Assembly (NCBI GenBank): GCA_037043015.1 | Contig: CM073325.1 | Coordinates: 2,420,501-2,484,500, forward strand | Source: Bryum argenteum | Lineage: Eukaryota > Streptophyta > Bryopsida > Bryales > Bryaceae | Direction of reading: 5' to 3' | DNA: 64,000 nucleotides | In this document: positions 1-13,446 of the stretch, piece by piece | How the letters are laid out: each line of letters begins with the position of its first letter | Numbering within the stretch: the first letter of the stretch is position 1 | Made by a program: the position numbers and the translations under genes | The notes under the pieces: model-generated | Told to the model about the DNA's origin: nothing | Databases searched by the model: none | Seen by the model: only the letters and a program-made list of their open reading frames with translations

Positions 1-2224
1 TTTGTATCATGCTAGTGGTCGGTGTCAAAGCTCCTACAACTTACTTGAAAGACATCCATAATTTTTTCAATTCACCAAGATGTTGGTGGTCACATATATC
101 TTTGTCATGGTTCATGGAGTTTGGTTCAACTTCTATCACATGCAAGTGTTGCATAGGTTGGGGTGATGCATTTAGAGGTATAGTATGAAGGCAAAGTTTG
201 TTTTGAACTTTTTGGACTTCTTCAAACAATGCAAAACTATGGTGGAATCTATTGGATAGTGCAAGGCATGCAATCATGTATACCATGTTCTATAATTGAT
301 TGGATGAGTCAAGTCCTTTTGTTGTTCAAAGACTTACACTTAAATCATCCTTCAAGGGTTTAGGAAATAAAAAATGATAATAACGATAAAAATTAGAATC
401 TTGCTAAGGCACAAAGAGTTTTTATGGTATTCAAGAAAATTGAGGAGGAAAGGTTGAAGAGACAAGCCTCATTTTTAAATTCATGGGCTCATGCAATCAT
501 AAAACTGAAAATGCCAAAAATCTCAATCCCTAAAGGTCATTGATGCAAATTTGCCTAAATTTGTACAAATTGACCTTTGTCTACTTCATGCTCAAAAGTA
601 CCCAATTTGAGCTTAAATTAGGGATTCCAACTGTAGGATCTTATTGTTAACTTAATCTTTAAGTCACACTTGGAATTTTAATTCTTGATCAAAATGGCCA
701 AAGTTGGCCAATTTTTCCTCATAGCGTACCCCAAACAACTATTTTGGCTTTTTTGGATCTTTAGGGGTTAAAGAAAACAAGACATTGACTTTTAAAAAAG
801 CTTGTGAGAGCAAAAGACAACAATCCTCAAAATATTAGAAGGATATGAAGTTTTGCTTTTGCTTAGTATTTGGTCACTTTGGAATGTTACAAAATTAGTT
901 ATTCCTTCTCAAATTGTCCAAAAAGTACCATTATATCATAGTATTTGTTATACAGAAATGTTACTCTAGATAATTCATAGTAAAATTCCTATAGTTAGAG
1001 TTTGAACACAAGAAGGGCAATTGTTTAGATAATTCTATTGAAATTTGAAGTTGATTTCACTTTTTTGTGCAATTGAGGGAATAAAGTGGAAGTGATTTCC
1101 GCAAACTCAATCTATGGCTATACACTACTCATTTATTATGCTTAAATCAACAGGGATAATACTTTTCAATTTGAATACAATCAAGACTTTCTGATATCGC
1201 TTCTTCTGCCCCAACCGAGAACCTCCATCGCAAACAAACTATCCTTGTACTGCCACCGCTCCTCAGCTATTGCACTTTCAGCCATTGATCACTCCCAGTC
1301 AATTCTACTCGTACAATAACCTTGATGACTTTCTTCCATAAGTACAAACATCCATTGATTGACTACTTTTGTAACTTCTCCTCCATTGATTTCTGATTGA
1401 ATCCCATAGGATTTTCAATATTCTTTTTCTTTTGAGATTTACACATAAATTTCCTATTGCTGACACAATTATAGAATCTACATCTCTTAATGGTGTATGT
1501 TGGTGTATATTGGTGTATAATCGGTGAGTTACTCTCCAGTACGTTTATGTCAATTGGTTTCTCTATTGTTATACAACTTCTTACTACTACAACAATCAAT
1601 AGTCTGATTCACTCAATTGCACGCTTTCATTACATCATGGAGAACTTACGTTGAACAAGACATCTGAATCTACTTCGTATTCCTTCCAATTGATTTTCTC
1701 ACTCTTCACTTTTCCCATTCACATAATCTCGAGTGTTCCCATACAATGTTACACAACCCATTTCCATGTATAATTGTTACATCATACATAATAAGCCCAT
1801 ACGCTCAAGAAACCATCTATTATAAAATACCACGAGCAAATATATATATATCAATGATTTCAATTTGCACATCTAGCACACAAGTTCGATTGATTCTTAC
1901 TCTCAACATGCAAACTCAATCACCATTGATAAAAACGATAAAGGTATAACCAACAAATCATGTACACACATCCATCAATTATCATAGCCATTTATCACTC
2001 GACACTCAAACAATTATTCATTGACTCGTTCTCCATTGGTCCACATTTCATAAATTTCACTTTCAAAACCACATTCACAAATCCACAACCAATTATCACT
2101 CTTGAATTGTCAATCACAACCATCTCACAATGGTAAAACTCACAATTGCATTCCACATACAACAACAAACACCACACAATTCACAAACGACAATTGCAAT
2201 TGATTTCTTCTATCAATTAAGCAT
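1..2224. other. AT-rich intergenic DNA, no gene seen
   Basis: I find no coding region with recognisable protein features. Short open frames here lack codon or domain signal. Around 415-475 there is one isolated, degenerate unit of the 149-bp satellite that forms the array further right. The stretch 480-950 resembles 63,570-64,000 at the far end of the window. The rest is AT-rich and I see nothing definite in it. Confidence 0.5.
524..771. mobile_element. Degenerate TTAA-type MITE (CCCCTAAA ends)
   Basis: The right end reads GATCTTTAGGGGTTAA, as in the other TTAA elements of this window. The left end is a decayed CAATCCCTAAAGGTC. A related copy lies at about 63,623-63,887, where the right TTAA has become TTCA. 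It is non-coding and about 250 bp. The left boundary is uncertain. Confidence 0.4.
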
Positions 2225-4745
2225 GTAGTTTTTAAGAAAACAGAAGAGGAATTGGATGAGAGGCAAATCCTATTTTTGTAAGACTTACAACACAATCATC
2301 CTCCAAGATTTGAAAATATAAAAATATAAAAGAAAAAAAAACTAAAATCAATGACTGAGTACATAGAGATTTTTTATTATTTAAGAAAACTGAAGAGTAA
2401 TTGGATGATTGGCAAGTCCTTTTCTTGTAAGACTTGCAACACAATCATCGTCCAAGAGTTGAAAATAAAAAAACAAAATTAAAATCCGTGACTAGGACAA
2501 ATAGATTTTTAATTATAGAAGGAGATTGAAGAGGAATTGGATTAGTGGCAAGTCCTTTTCTTGTAATCCTTGCAATGCAATCATCCTCCACGTTTGAAAA
2601 TATAAAAATAAAAAAGAAAAAGAAACTAAAATCCCCGACTGCGTACATAGAGATTCTATGTTCATTAAGAAGGCTGAAGAGGAATTGGTTGAGTGAAAAG
2701 TCCTTTTCTTGTAAGACTTAGTACGCAATCATCCTCGAAGAGTTGAAATTAAAAAAAAGAAAAAGAAAATGAATCTAAATTCGCGACTGCGTACATAGAG
2801 ATTTTTTATCATTTACGAAAATAGAAGAGGAATCGGATGAGTGGCAAGTCCTTTTCTTGTAAGACTTACCATGCAATCATTGTCCAAGAGTTGAAAATTG
2901 AAAAATAATGAAGAAAAAGAAACTAAAATCCCTCATAGGGTACAGAGAGATTCTTTTTATCTTTTAAGAAATTTAAAGAGGAATCGGATGAGAGGCAAGT
3001 CCTTTTATTCTAAAACTTACAAGGCAATCATCCTCCAAGAGTTGAAACTAAAAAAATAATGAAGAAAATAAAACTAAAATCGTTGACTGGGTACAAAGAG
3101 ATTTTTTTTAATATTAAAGAAAACTGAAGATGAATTGGATGAGTGTAAACCCTTTTCTTGTAAGACTTACAACGCAATCATCCTCCAAGAGTTGAAAATA
3201 AAAAAATAATGAAGAAAAAAAAAACTAAAACCTCTGACTTGGTACAATGAGATTTTATATTATTTAAGAAAATTGAAGAGGAATTGGATGAGTGGCGAGT
3301 CCTTTTCTTGTAAGACTTACAACGCAACAATCCACCTAGAGTTGAAAATATAAAAAGAAAAAAGAAAAAGCAACTTAAATCCGTGACACGATACATAGAG
3401 ATTTTATGTTATTTATAAGAAGATTGAAGAGGAAGTGGATGAGTGACCGATCCTTTTCTTGTAAGACTTGCAACGCAATCACCCTCAATTATTTGAAAAA
3501 TAAAAAAATAAAAAAGCAAAAGAAACTAAAATCCCTTATTGCGTACAAAGAGATTTTTTATTATTTAAGAAAATTGAAGAGGAATTGGATGATTGGGAAG
3601 TCCTTTTCTTGTAAGACTTGCAACGCAATCATCCTGAATCATTTGAAAATAGAAAATAAAAAAGAAAAAGAAACTAAAATTTCTGATTGGATACATAGAG
3701 ATTTTATGTTATTTAAGAAGATTGAAGAGGAATTGAATGAGTGGCAAGTCCTTTTCTTGTAAGACTTACAACGCAATCATCCTCCAAGAGTTGAAAATAA
3801 TGAAATAATGAAGAAAAAAAAACTAAAATCTCTGACTTAGTACAAAGAGATTTTATGTTTTTTAAGAAAATTGAAGAAAATTGGATGAGAGGCAAGTCCT
3901 TTTCTTGTGAGACATGCAACGCAATCATCCTCCAAGATTTGAAAATATAAAAATTAAAAAGAAAAAGAAACTAAAATCCGTGACCGGGAAACTAGAGATT
4001 TTTAGGTTATTTAAGAAAATTGGAGAGGGAAAGGTTGAGTGGCAAGTCCTTGAGTTCTCTTTTAAGACTTACAACAGAATCATCCTCTTAGAGTTGAAAA
4101 TAAAAAATTAAAAAAGTAAAAAAAACTAAAATTCCTAACTAGGTTCATAGAAATTTTATATTATTAATGAAAATTGAAGAGGAATTGGATGAGTGGCAAG
4201 TCCTTTTCTTGTAAGACTTACAACGCAATTATCCTTCAAGAGTTGAAAATAAAAAAATAAAAAAGAAATAGATACCAAAATTCGTGACTGGGTCAGAGAG
4301 ATGTTTTATTATTTAAGAAAATTGAAGAGGAATTGGATGGGTGGCAAGTCCTTTTCTTGTAAGACTTACAACGCAATCATCCTTCAAGAGTTGAAAATAA
4401 AAAACAAGAAAGAAATAGAAACTAAAATTTGTGACTGGGTCAGAGAGATGTTTTATTATTTAAGAAAATTGAAGAGGAATTGGATGAGTCCAAGTCCTTT
4501 TCTTGTAAGACTTACAACGCAATCATCCTCCAAGAGTTGAAAATAAAGAAATAATGAAGAAAAAGAAACTAAAATTCGTGGATGGGTACAAAGAGATTTT
4601 ATGTTATTTAAGAAAATTGAAGAGCAATTGGATAAGCGGTAGGTCCTTTTCTTTTAAGACTTACATTTCAATTATCATCGAAGAGTAGAAAATTAAAAAT
4701 TAAAAAAGAAAAGAAAACTTAAATCCTTGACTAGGTTCATAGACA
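2225..4745. repeat. Tandem satellite array, about 149-bp unit, about 17 units
   Basis: A motif beginning near AGAGGAATTGGATGAG recurs at 2244, 2394, 2530, 2678, 2825, 2977, 3127, 3276, 3427, 3577, 3725, 3873, 4023, 4177, 4325, 4472 and 4621, so spacing is 136-154 bp with most values 147-151. Each unit also carries CTTTTCTTGTAAGACTTACA followed by an A-rich tail. The unit length is not a multiple of three and frames break between units, so the short open frames inside it are not genes. The period is close to the length of DNA on one nucleosome core. Confidence 0.9.
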
Positions 4746-5580
4746 AATACAAAAGGAGCTTACATATTTGGAACATTAAAAGTTGCAATCCAAAAATAAA
4801 TACAACATTGATAAAAAGTTACAAAATATGAAAGTTAAGAGAAGGTACAGCAATCCCTTGCACCTTACTGGCACATCTCTTCTAGCTCAACAAATTTGGA
4901 ATTGCAACACAATCCACTCAACAACCTTGCAAGGACAAACCCACCAACTTGGAATTCTCACAGCATATTTGGGTCAGAAATTTGAAGCTGCAACACATTG
5001 CTCGTCGTTCAGAGTTGACTCCACTCGCCATTCAAATATGTTTCGTAAATCAAGGGCACTCGCTAAACAAATATGTTGAGTAAATCAAGTACAGTCTGAG
5101 TTGGAGACTTTACCAACGTGCGACGGCAACTACTCAAGCGAAACAGCCTTAAAAGCACCTTCACCGTCAATGTGGTTTCCCTCTAAGTCTGACGCTCATG
5201 ATAGCGGCTTCTCCTTCGCAAGATCTCTCGCTAAAATGAGCACCTGCTTCCAACTGCTTCCAAGTTACTTCCGCCTAAAGCATCTTCAACAACGCTGCTA
5301 CCCGTTCTCGGCACTAGAGCGCTTGCACTTATTGTGCTGCTGCTTTTAGGAGCTTCGGTCGGTCAGCGACATGGATTCCGCTGTGACTACCTCCAAGCGT
5401 CGAGCATACTAGCTCTCCAGCACCTCTCTCCGCCACCACTTGCCGCCACTCTCGAAAGGCGGTGCTCAACCCTAACATGAAGACGAAGCAAAGATGGAGA
5501 AGAAGAAGTAGTTGGCGCGAAGTAACCAAGGCGTTAAGGGTGAATGAATAAACATGGATGAAAAATACAAATCATCCATT
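4746..5580 (+). mobile_element. Copia-type LTR fragment, sense orientation
   Basis: This segment is the reverse complement of most of the LTRs at 12,317-13,446, 17,489-18,680 and 33,870-35,078. It runs from the equivalent of 13,317 back to about 12,500 and ends at the GATGAAAAATACAAATCATC block. Both LTR termini are missing, and its left side abuts the satellite array directly. The open frames within it are shadows in an LTR, not host proteins. Confidence 0.75.
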
Positions 5581-5667
5581 CCATCCTTCCAATGAGGACA
5601 ATTACAATTCAGTCTGAGATTTATAAGTGAGACATGGAGCTCGCTCCTCCTCCATCAACCTTTGACA

Positions 5668-5900
5668 TTAACCCTTAAAAGTCCCTTGGGGATAGTATGT
5701 ACGCTGTCGTATAATTAGGATTTGCTACCAACAAGAAACTCTAAACTGGAATTGTAATAGCTCACTAGAACCGCATTAATTCAAATGTCAACTTCTTCTT
5801 TGAACTCAAACCCATTAAAGGTGTGCATTCACTCTAAATACAACCAAAATACACCGTATTCTACTGGTCGCCACGGCACGCTCAGACCTTTAGGGGTTAA
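5668..5900. mobile_element. TTAA-flanked MITE, 233 bp, piggyBac-type
   Basis: It is bounded by TTAA on both sides. The inward sequences are CCCTTAAAAGTCCC on the left and, read inward from the right, CCCCTAAAGGTCTGAG, so the ends form an imperfect inverted repeat. There is no coding capacity. The ends match those of the full-length piggyBac element at 47,709-53,385, which suggests mobilisation by the same transposase family. No empty site is available in this window. Confidence 0.7.
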
Positions 5901-6059
5901 TTAAGAAAACTCCTGGATGATACAAACTGACCCGGAGGAACACGATTAAGACTATCAGAAACCGTGCTCATATAGAAAGATTGAGCAACTAGCCTATGTG
6001 AAAAGGTAGTGATAGTATTGCGTGACACAATTAACTAGCAATCTTGAGATTGAATGCAG

Positions 6060-6310
6060 AGCATAAAAGCTAAATGCAACTTAAGGGGTATGTTTTTGAT
6101 CGAAATCATTTGAATTGGGTCGCAAATCAAGTCTAGTTTGTGTAGTAAAATTTCACACCTGCACAATGAAGTACAAATTGATGGCATGCACTTTAGTGAG
6201 GGCAAATTTCAGTTTTGGAATTTCAAAAGGAAAACATGTTTCACCAGTACAAGCCAGTTATGTAAAATTGAAAAGAATTCTTTCATTAATTTTTTTCATT
6301 GATGTTTTCA
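6060..6310. repeat. Diverged copy of the 24.5/47.6/53.4-kb repeat
   Basis: The sequence around GGGTCGCAAATCAAGTCTAG, with the following AATGAAGTACAAATT and AAACATGTTTCACCA blocks, aligns by eye to 24,530-24,740 and to the sequence either side of the piggyBac element (47,620-47,710 and 53,386-53,480). It is non-coding repeat sequence just upstream of the L17 gene and may form part of its distal 5' flank. Confidence 0.55.
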
Positions 6311-6419
6311 TCAAGCTCAATATTTCCTTTGAAATTATCTTATTGCACCAAGATTAGTGAAAATTGTGGTAGAATGAATCTTACAACCTGGTGAATATAC
6401 CACACTTCTCATAGGTGAG

Positions 6420-6427
6420 TATAAATA
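6420..6427 (+). promoter_or_regulatory. Candidate TATA box for L17
   Basis: TATAAATA sits about 200 bp upstream of the L17 start codon in an otherwise unremarkable 5' flank. Position and sequence fit a plant TATA element with a 5' UTR of roughly 150-170 nt. There is no transcript evidence, and AT-rich DNA gives such matches by chance. Confidence 0.3.
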
Positions 6428-6624
6428 TTTAAGATCAGTGAACATCTTGGCACATATACCACGGTCACAAGACTTCTTTCTGGTAATAGGCACCCAAACA
6501 TGGACTCTTATCCAGCCCTATCCACCCACGGTGACAGGTCGTCTCGCACCTCCGGCGACGAGTCTTGTGTAGCAAGTAGGGACCTTCGTGGTTTCAGTAT
6601 CGAAAGGAATCTGCTGCAGTTGCC

Positions 6625-8197
6625 ATGGCCATGGCTGCGACCACGTCTGCCTTCTCCATGGCGGCTCTGAATGCCGCCTTGCCCTCGGGAGTGTCCAAGA
6701 GAAGAAGCGTTTGTGTGCGCGCGGCTACAGGCGTGAGCGTGAGGCGGAGCGTCTCGGTGACCACCCGAGCCTCTGGATTCCAGGCCTTCAATGGTCTTCG
6801 CAACGACAATGCGTTGCAGCTGCGCGCTGGTGAGCCCCATACCTGCAAAACCTGTGTACTTTTGGCATCTTTAGAATCTCGAATAGTTGAATTCGACCTT
6901 GAGGTTTAAGAAGTTGCGTTGTTTATCCTCCCTACCAGAATGGGAAGCTCACACAATTAGGGTTTTCGTAGAGGATTCTGTGATGTCTCGCAATGATCCA
7001 GGGTTTTACCTCATGACTCTCGTATGGAACCTCAATTTGTGAAAATGGTAAAATTACGCGGGAATGGCATCTTCTGGGAGGTAAGTAATTCATAATAAGT
7101 GACGAAAAAATGGGTGAGGTTACAATGTTCCAAGATTGCAGTCTGGTGATATGAGAGAGTGAGGTGATGATAGATTCTTACATTGCAAAATCTCACTTGG
7201 TACAGTGCCATTTTAATAAAGTTGCCCTAAGTGGAACGCTTCGATATCGTGTACAATGAAAACGCATCCTCTACATCAGTGCCGTTTTCAGAAAGAGTTT
7301 GAGCTATCAGAATCCAGCGTATTCATTATCACTTGTCATGAAGTCGATGTTTGACTGCTCGTCATATCATTCGTTTCGGTGTTCTACAGTGGCAAATGAA
7401 TCAGGATGCCATTGGGTCTGATTACTACAGCACAAGACTGAGCATTGTAATAACAGCAACTATGCTGAGGGCTTGTCTGTCTTACGTGAGCTCGCAATGG
7501 AGACATTGGATTTTGCACCTGCTGCGGTTGATGGTATAAGACCGATTGCTGTAGCAAAAGACTGAACATTACACTATCAGGACTTTTGCTGAGAGCTTAT
7601 CTGTCTTCGGTGAGCTTGGCAATAGAGACACTTGAAACTGCACCTGCTGCGATGGATGCTATGAGACTGATTGTTTCAGAAAAAAGACTGAACCTTACAA
7701 TACATCAAGCATGCTGTGTCTGCTTGCATTGGAAACATAAGATATTGCACCTGCTGTGATTGATGGTAACGGTGTCAAGCTGTGCAGGCTCCATGTTCGG
7801 GCTGACGGGGTTAGGCAACATAAGCAATGGCTCAAGGTGGTTCGCAATGAGGCACGGGCGCAAGATTCACCGCTTGGGCAGGCCCGCCGATCAGCGCCGA
7901 GCGCTGCTCCGGGGACTGACCACGGAGATTCTCCGTCATGGGAGGATCAAAACCACGCGCGCTCGCGCCACTGCCATGCGCAAGTACGTCGACCACATGA
8001 TCACGCTCGCCAAGGGCGGCTCCCTGCACCAGAGACGACAAGCCCTGGGCTTCCTCTACGACAAGCAGCTGGTGCACTCGTTGTTTGCTGAGGTTCCTGA
8101 ACGCTACAATGAGCGCAATGGTGGATACACCAGGATTATTCGGACCATGCCACGACGTGGTGACAATGCTCCCATGGCGTTCATTGAGCTTGTTTAA
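6625..8197 (+). CDS. PRPL17: Chloroplast 50S ribosomal protein bL17, nuclear encoded, 2 exons
   Basis: It encodes the large-subunit protein bL17 of plastid ribosomes, made in the cytosol and imported. Exon 1 is 6625-6829, the intron 6830-7787 (GTGAGC donor, GTGCAG acceptor), and exon 2 7788-8197. The phase-1 join rebuilds a Gly codon, giving 204 residues. Residues 1 to about 88 look like a plastid transit peptide: rich in Ser, Ala, Arg and Val, starting [10 protein letters not shown] as angiosperm L17 precursors do. The L17 core begins at Met89 (MRHGRK) and contains the family signatures [42 protein letters not shown] and the terminal [17 protein letters not shown], ending MAFIELV. Length and ending match known plastid L17. 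I chose the first ATG; an in-frame ATG two codons later is also possible. A truncated copy of exon 2 lies at 29,826-30,037. Confidence 0.96.
7400..7787 (+). repeat. Degenerate tandem repeats within L17 intron 1
   Basis: Three diverged units of about 110-123 bp carry the block GCACCTGCTG followed by a YGRTKGATG-like motif, at about 7516, 7639 and 7748. Each is preceded by AAGACTGA and GCTTRTCTGTCTT-type blocks. The last unit supplies the real 3' splice site at 7786-7787, so similar sequence contexts occur twice upstream in the same intron. Confidence 0.6.
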
Positions 8198-9060
8198 CCG
8201 AATTTTGTCGACATTCCTTCCATTCTTTACTCTGTTCTGATTTCCCATCTTCTCCCAACCTGGGAAGTAGAGATTCACTCTTAGAAGGTAGAGCGTTCGA
8301 ACATATGTAGCAGTAGAGCTCTTTTCGGTTGACGAATTCGAATCCATTCCAGTATCGACAACATCTTCGCAGTATTCTAAGTGGATGGTCATTGAATCAG
8401 ACAATCCCATTTCGATGTATGGAACGACTGCAGGACGGGTGCTGGTGACAATGCTCCCATGGCCTTCATTGAGCTTCTTTAACCGGCATTCCTTTCATTC
8501 TGTAGTCTCTTTTGATTCTTCCCATTTACTTTGCTTCTTTCTCCTCAACCTGGAAATGTAGAGCTTCAGTCTTACAAGGTACACGGTATTACGATCTTTG
8601 AACATTTGTAGCATTAGAGCTGTCTAAGAATCTAAATCTGTTCCAGTATTTACAGCATTTTCGCAGTATTTGAATTGGACATTTATCGAATTAGACAAAA
8701 TCCCATTCTGATCAGCGGACGTGGTATGGAACAACTATAGTCTGTACCGATGATGGTGGCAATGCTCTCATGGTCTCCATGACTGAATTTTGTCGACATT
8801 CCTTTCTGTCTTTACCTGTTCTCATTTCTCCATCTTCTTTTCTTCTTTCTCTCATCCTGGAAAGCAGAAGGTAGAGGATACGATGAGCGTTTGAGCACAT
8901 GTAGCATTAGAGCTGTCTGTGGTTGAAGAATTCATATCTGTTCCAGCACTTGTAGCATCGTCGCAGTATTCTAAGTGGAAGGTTATCGGATCAGACAATC
9001 TCATTTCGATAACAGTTCTTAGCAAGGCAGCTACCTGCTCGGAGATACAGACCATGATAT
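8160..9060 (+). repeat. L17 3' end plus 3' flank repeated three times
   Basis: The end of the L17 coding sequence (GACAATGCTCCCATGG through the stop) with about 250 bp downstream occurs at 8162, again at 8447, and in more decayed form at 8759, giving periods of about 285 and 312 bp. Each unit contains a CCTTTCATTCT-type block, CAACCTGGAAA/GTAGAG, a GTAGCA(T/G)TAGAGCT block and ATCRGACAATCYCATTTCGAT. Units 2 and 3 are non-coding. Unit 1 is presumably the functional 3' UTR. The whole set is duplicated at 29,970-30,820. Confidence 0.8.
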
Positions 9061-11242
<2,182 letters not shown>

Positions 11243-11639
11243 TTTAAAATTTTTATTTTCTTTTAGTCGTTATCCACTATACGCCTAAGCAAACCCAATG
11301 GATAAACGCCCATTAGGTTTTAAACGGGGCAACCCAAAATTGGATCACATCACCTTGAGGAAGAAAATTACTTGTATCATCTAAACAACTTGCTAAGCCT
11401 CCTTGACAAACAGGGATTCTTGTGAACAATGAATCCCTTAGATTATGGCGGGTTAGGTATTGTCAAATTACGTTGGAGCCACCGTCACACTCAAAGTAAC
11501 CCTTCAAAGGCAAAGCAAGTCAAAGGAGATTTTTTCCAACAAAATAATGCTCTATAGCTCTCACGGTACTTGACTTTTCACCTACATTTCGATGTCAAAT
11601 TGGTCACCTTTTTGTGACGCACTCAAAAAGTGAAATGTT

Positions 11640-11870
11640 ACAATTCAAATCATTATTTTTTAAGTGATTTTCTGTATTGAAAGGACTCTGCTAGGTAGGT
11701 CAGAGTTGTACATACATTCGTAAGAGGTTGGAGTGACGCATTCAAAAAGTGAAATGTTACAATTCAAATCATTTATTTTTGGAGTGATTTTGGGTTTTGA
11801 AAGGACTCTCGTAGGTAGGTCTGAGTTGTACCTAACTTTGTAGAAGGTTGCAAGCTCATCATTGACTAGT
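11640..11870. repeat. Satellite of about 118 bp, about 2 units
   Basis: Units contain GAAAGGACTCT, GTAGGTAGGTC, GAGTTGTAC and GTAAGAGGTTG, followed by ACGCATTCAAAAAGTGAAAT. The same unit builds the arrays at 15.7-16.4, 21.7-22.0, 37.5-37.75 and 44.2-45.0 kb. It lies inside a larger repeat whose ends resemble the TTAA element at 55,360-55,729. Confidence 0.8.
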
Positions 11871-11964
11871 TCATTCCTCATGCCTAAGTCTGGAAGATTT
11901 TGTAATCCAATTTTGGGTTACCCTTTTCACGCCCGTTACATGGGCGTATAAGGGCTAATATACT

Positions 11965-12316
11965 AATCTATTGGAGGTAAGTTTTTTTTCCCGTTGAGAT
12001 GGGGCTAGAGATTTTACGCGTTCTTAGCTAGCGGGACCAGAGGATTCAGGCTCACCCCTAGAACCGAGGAGGTCAATGGTCAAAGGGCGGCCGGCCGAGG
12101 AGGTGATAAGCATGAGATAGCATGAGCTTTATTTGTTTGTGTTGAAATCGGGGGTTGCAATTGAGGAGCTATTTTTGGGGGCCCATGAGTTTGTGTGTTG
12201 TTAGGATCTTGTCGTAATTGACATGATTTCAATCATAGTGCCTCCGATGTCGTTAATGGAACATTAAGGGCGAAGAAGATTATTGTGTGATTGATTTTCT
12301 CCCACTCCCACTTGTT
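11965..12316. repeat. Dispersed repeat block shared with 22.07-22.86 and 45.13-45.43 kb
   Basis: The block TTGGAGGTAAGTTTTTTTTC, then CTCACCCCTAGAACCGAGGA, GGGGGCCCATGAGTTTGTG and GATTGACATGATTTCAATCA occurs three times in the window. Here it breaks off at 12,316 and joins a copia LTR that lacks its first 50-60 bp. The copy at 22 kb is interrupted by a TA-flanked MITE and a poly-T run. Confidence 0.7.
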
Positions 12317-13446
12317 TATTAAAAGAAGTATATTACATAATATTGTTGCTTTCTCTTTCTACATGATAAAGCTTAAAGACATGACATTTTTTTCAGGAGA
12401 GTCACATCATTTCGTTTGTATAGTATACTTATATAGATATTATACTTCCTACACTCCCACTAGTATCCTATACTAATGAACAAATTGTTGATTTGTAATT
12501 TTCATCCATGTTTATTCATTCATCCTTAACGGCTTGGTTACCTCGCACCAATCACTTCTATCTCATCTTTGCTTCGTCTTCTTGTTAGGGTTCAACACCG
12601 CCTTTTAAGAGTGGCGGCAAAGGAGGTGCTAAACAGTTGGCATACCAGACGGTCGCAGGTAATGGCAACAGAACCCTTGTCGCTGAACGACTGAAGCTCT
12701 CAAGATCACAGTAGGTGAAAACGCCATAGTGCCGAGAACTGTAGTAGTGTAGCACTGTCGGTGAAGATGCTTAAGACGGAAGCAACTTGAGAGCCGTTGA
12801 GAGCAGGTGTTGATTTGAGCGAGAGCTCTTGCGAGGCAGAAGTCGCCTTTGCTAGCGTCAAAGTTAGACGAGAACCACATTCACGGTGAAGGTGTTTTGG
12901 AGCGACAACGCTTAAAGGCTATCTCGCTTGAGTAGGGGCCGTGATAAGTATAGTCTCCAACTCATAATTGTCCTTGATTTACTCAACATATTTGTATGCA
13001 GAGTGTCGTTGATATACAGAACATATTTGTATGGCAAGTGGAGTCAACTCTGAAGCACAAGTGATGTCCTGCAGCTTCAAATTTCTAACCTAGATATGCT
13101 ATGAGAATTCCAAGTTGGAGGGTTTGTCCTTACAAGGTTGTTGAGTGGATTGTGTTGCAATTCCAAAGTTGTTGAGCGAAAACACATGTGTCAGTTAGGT
13201 ACAAGGGATTGTTGCACCTTCTTTTAACTTTCAGATTTTGTAACTTTTGATCAATGTTGTACTTATTTTTGGATTGCAACTTCAAAGCTCCACATTTGTA
13301 AGCTCCTTTTGTATTTGGATTTCTACATAAATATCGCTGCTTTGGTATATTGGCTGTTTATCCAATATTCATGTTTGTTTGGAAATGTCTTCTCTTTACA
13401 CAAATTGCCTCTTGAAATGTTTTTAATATCTGTACTTGTTGTAACA
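12317..13446 (-). mobile_element. Copia LTR, antisense, one end truncated
   Basis: This is homologous to the complete LTR at 17,489-18,680. Its copia-3'-side terminus (CTTGTTGTAACA on the + strand) is present and is followed by a polypurine-like tract and the pol end, read on the minus strand. The other terminus (TGTTAGAG on the + strand) is missing, replaced by the repeat block to the left. Confidence 0.8.

Noticed and set aside
2232..4540. Many 60-118-codon frames with a recurring KRNWM / FSCKT pattern
   Set aside because: They are translations of the 149-bp satellite; the period is not divisible by three and frames fail between units.
6508..6848. Antisense frames of 84-110 codons over L17 exon 1
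   Set aside because: Shadows of the GC-rich transit-peptide exon; the sense frame is supported by splice phase and homology.
8325..8345. GAATTCGAATCC as a tRNA B box
   Set aside because: No matching A box, acceptor stem or cloverleaf around it; it is part of the L17 3' repeat.
7832..8410. 192-codon minus-strand frame over L17 exon 2
   Set aside because: Antisense shadow of a well-supported coding exon; no family features.
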